In this document: positions 60,791 to 64,000 of the stretch, one piece after another
How the letters are laid out: each line of letters begins with the position of its first letter
How positions within the stretch are numbered: position 1 is the first letter of the stretch
NCBI RefSeq assembly: GCF_022539315.1
Contig: NC_066315.1
Location: 93,531,990-93,595,989 of the forward strand
Origin: Serinus canaria
Lineage: Eukaryota > Chordata > Aves > Passeriformes > Fringillidae
Direction of reading: 5' to 3'
Length of the DNA: 64,000 nucleotides
Position numbers and translations under genes: made by a program
Notes under the pieces: generated by a model
What the model was told of the DNA's origin: nothing
Database searches by the model: none
What the model saw: the letters and a program-made list of their open reading frames with translations, nothing else

Positions 60791-61230
60791 GCACTGATTA
60801 ATGTGTTGAATGAAACCTTTAAATGTTTGATTTCAAAGCAGAGGGATTTTTCCCCCCTTCTTTCCGCCTATCTGTAAAGAAGGGAAAAAAAAAATCCGCG
60901 ATCATGTGGGAAATGTTGATTTTAATGGAAAAATTGCATTGTGCTGACTTTCATAGAGTAGAAAATCCACAGAGTGAGACTTCAGGCTTGGCACCTGCTC
61001 CAGAACCTTCCTGATGAAGCAAAGGTTGTCTTCATTAAGAGCATTAATATTCATGCAGCATGGTAATTTTGACACAGAAAAGGTCTCTGTAACCTTTTCT
61101 TGTGTGAGAATTTTTTACTTCTCAAGGAAATTACAGTCCAGCAATGACTTAATTAATGCTGGGTTTCTTCAGCGGATTTTGAAGAGCTGTCAGTTTGGGC
61201 TTGCAGTAGCTGTCAAGCAGGGAGAGGGCT
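60791..61230. promoter_or_regulatory. Candidate conserved non-coding element
   Basis: Unique sequence with GATTAATG (about 60796), GCATTAATATTCATGCAG (61041-61058) and TTAATTAATG (61149-61158). It sits directly right of a pyrimidine repeat. Open frames across it are short and domain-free. Conservation was not tested. Confidence 0.3.
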
Positions 61231-63860
61231 CTGGCTAGGTAGATTGAAGGGAAGGAGGGAAGACACCGAGCCCCCAGCGCAGATCTTTGGGGCCGGGGTG
61301 GAGTAATGGGGGGGAGGTTTGGGGGCACACACACCTCCCACATTAGTTTTAATTTACCTGCTTTCCCCACTGCTGGCTCTTTTATTACTGGTTTAAAGAA
61401 CACAGCTTGAATTAGTCCTTCATTTCTTACTCAGCTTATTTGTTATTTGTATTGTTATTACTACTGTTTTATAAAATTCATTTTGCTCTCCTCCTCCTTC
61501 TCCTCTGGAAGTTCTCAGGAGAAGCCCCCTTTGGATATTGCACAGCCACTGTTGCAATGCAGGGGAGAAAGAGAGAAGGCTCCTTCTTCTTTTAACAAAA
61601 TATTTATATATGTGCATATACATACGTAATCAGATAAAAATACTCTAAAGAAATGAGATGTGCTGCCAAAGAGGAGCAGCGGCAAGCGGTATTTTTTTTT
61701 AAATCAAAGTTTACATTCTTCCCCAGTGATGTCAGTCATGTTTGCAGACAGGGCATTTCGCACAGAGGAGAAGGAGGGAGCTTCTGCTTTCTCCTTCTTT
61801 TCCTTCGTTTGAATTTTTTGAGTATGTTTTCGAGACAACTTTTTAGGATCTCTCTTTCCCCGACACTGTTTTGTTTTTCTTTTTCCAGATTGCTCTGATG
61901 CGTCCTGTCAACTTTCCCAAATGCAGGAGTTCTCTCAGTGCAGTACTTTTCTGCCTTCAGTCCCTCTGCTTATCCCTCTCTGCCAAGGCACATTGCATCA
62001 CCAGGGAGCTGCACCACAGCCTCCTCCTTCCCACTGAACAAGATGAAGGGGACTTCAGCAAGACCTTGAAGGCAAATGCAACTCAACACTCCAGCTGCAA
62101 ATCCCCCTCCACCTTCAAAAATCTTTGAGAAGAAATGGAATCTTTGCTTCTGTACCAAAAACTTTCAAAATAATCACGCTTTCTTTGCTAGCCATATTCA
62201 AAGTATGTTTCACCTGGAAATTAGTGGCCCTAAGGCAAGGCTCTCTTAGTTTTCAAAATCTGGATGAAAGACCCTCATTCCCAGCACCAGGAAATGCAAG
62301 AGATTTTTGGTTATTCTCTAGTCTAAATGAGGCAGTAGTGTTAGGCCAGCACTTTGTTTAAAGGTGATGCAGGAGGCTAAAATGAACATTTAAATAACGA
62401 CCTTGAGGTATGAGCATTTTGAATATTTTAAGAAGGGAGACTGCATATGACATTCATTTCAGCCAGCTGTAGCCCTTTGTTTTTTATTTCTTGTGCTGTC
62501 AGAAGTGAAACTCAGAAATGAAATCCCAATGATGTGCTGGTCCAAATTTCTGTTTCAGAAATTTTTGGGCACCTTGCACCCAAAAGCATGCTGCAAAGCA
62601 AGTGAAACCAAGGCTAATGGCACAACGATGTGCTGAATGACATAAGTAACAAAACTGTAGGACATCTTGCTGAAAAATATACATTATACTATATGTGCAT
62701 GTGGGTAAGTATATAGATATTTTTAAATAACTTGCACATTCTCTTCTCTTCATTTTACCTCTTCTTTAGCCACTGATCATTTGCTGTGGACAGTCCTAGC
62801 TTGCAGGACTGACTGGGCTCCAAACCAGAGGAAATTGATACCTGAAGAAAACCCCAAAGAAAGTGATCAAGGAAAGGAAATGTGTTCTGTGGCCACCTAG
62901 ACTCTAAATCTCTAAAGAGTTCTTCACCACCCCTCAACAATGCTAAAAAGGGAGATGCTGCTGAAATATGACTGGTTTGGGCAACAAATTGAGCCTTTGT
63001 TGTACGTTGGGTAAGGTGATAAGATAGTCAATAGAGTGGAGAGAATACCAGAGTGCCAGTCAGGGTTTGATCTCTTTCTAAGTTTTGGCCTCTTTCTAGG
63101 TTTGCTGTCATTAGACACCACCTTCCTCCACCCTGCCTGCCCGGTGCTGTCCGGAAGCACTCAGGTGCCTTACCTGGGCTGATCCACTTGTTTCAGAGGT
63201 TACACCTACTTATTCACCTTTTAATATAGTAATAACTCACGTTTTGCCAAGTCCTAATCAGCACTTTTCCTAAGGATGATCTCACAACACTGGAGTCCAA
63301 GTGAAGAGATGGCAGCAGTCGAGGGGACTAGGGACCAGGATCAACTGATCTGAAAATGTCACAAATGAAAAACATATCTGGTCCCATTGACACCCAAATT
63401 GAGACTGCTTCCAATTTCTGATTCCTCACAAAAGCCACACACCTCTGGAAGGATCCTTCTTTTGCTGAAGAGCAGCGGTTTCTTGCAGAATGTGGCTTCA
63501 GTAATAAACCATTTGATCCAGTGCAACATCCAGTTCCACTTCACAAACCTCTCCAGCTTGCCTTTCCCGTACAAGAGAAAAGAGACAAGAACATTTTCCT
63601 GATCAAAATATGACCTCTTTTCAGGTACTGAAGCTGTGCTGGAGTAAAATGTGGCTTTATTTATGCGCACAGGCTGGAAGGATTGCTGCAAGGGGAATTT
63701 TCTAGTCCAGGGGACAAATAATAGGAGTTGTATTTCTTATCATCACAGCAAATGAAATAAATACCCAATATTTCTTCCTCTTAACAAAGTAAGTAATTAG
63801 CAGTGCCATAGTCAAGGGAACATGCAGGTAAATGGAGCAATAATTGGGGTGATACAACAC
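61231..63860. other. Intergenic, no gene recognised
   Basis: Mixed sequence. Short open frames here, including ones near 61650-62130, have no recognisable domain, and no splice or poly(A) context supports them. 61330-61390 and 62360-62470 are AT-rich and may be regulatory. Confidence 0.5.
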
Positions 63861-63863
63861 TTG

Positions 63864-63945
63864 CCCACTTCTCAGATGAGGGATAAGGAGCAGGCCAGAA
63901 GTGAACCCGCATTTTATTTACTGCTACACCACTGGTAATTAGACA
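63864..63945 (-). mobile_element. Possible MIR relic, inverted
   Basis: The order ACTTCTCAGATGAGG, AGTGAACCCGCATTTTATT and CTGCTACACCACTGG follows the reverse complement of MIR (CAGATGAGG, GAACCCAGGTCT, CCACTACACCAC). It is short and diverged, so the family call is uncertain. Confidence 0.4.
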
Positions 63946-64000
63946 GCTTGCCATAATGGATTAGCAGCAACCAGTGACACCCCTTATCCCTGGCAGACAG

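Overview
The window looks like a piece of a bird genome, or less likely that of another sauropsid. It holds one gene I can recognise with confidence and a long non-coding flank. The case for a bird rests on degraded CR1 LINE copies. Two end at the CR1 3' terminus (the left one in inverted orientation, with short TCACAGAAT-like tail units), and one carries reverse-transcriptase remnants. The gene is vertebrate-type, with a CpG-island promoter, canonical GT-AG splicing and a 5.9 kb intron. I cannot name the species.

Left part (1-10 kb): PTGR3 (also called ZADH2), prostaglandin reductase 3, on the + strand in two coding exons (1933-2234 and 8151-9075). Exon 1 lies in a CpG island that starts near 1080 and runs to about 3060. 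A second, separate CpG-rich block (about 5980-6790) sits inside intron 1. The 3' UTR most plausibly ends just after an AATAAA at 9908. In human, TSHZ1 lies divergently just upstream of this gene, so the left edge may hold the shared promoter and the start of a TSHZ1 orthologue reading left. No TSHZ1 coding exon is visible here.

Middle and right (10-64 kb): I find no convincing protein-coding exon, tRNA or rRNA. Open frames here are short, often lack ATG, and show no recognisable domain. The region holds CR1 fragments (18.9, 25.5-26.4, 30.5, 37.4-39.0 kb), possible MIR/CORE-SINE relics, microsatellites (GT at 27.8 kb, CA at 32.0 kb, compound ATT/ATC at 40.1 kb), several small tandem duplications and a 75-bp local direct duplication. 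Between them are unique, AT-rich stretches dense in homeodomain, POU, SOX, MEIS and FOX-like words. These resemble the conserved non-coding enhancers that commonly surround developmental transcription-factor genes such as TSHZ1. Conservation could not be tested, so they are reported as candidates only.

I found no evidence of a novel multi-gene system. The most useful observations are the two in-frame start codons of PTGR3 (a long form with a presequence-like N terminus, both forms ending in a peroxisomal SKL), the intronic CpG island, and the clusters of enhancer-like sequence.
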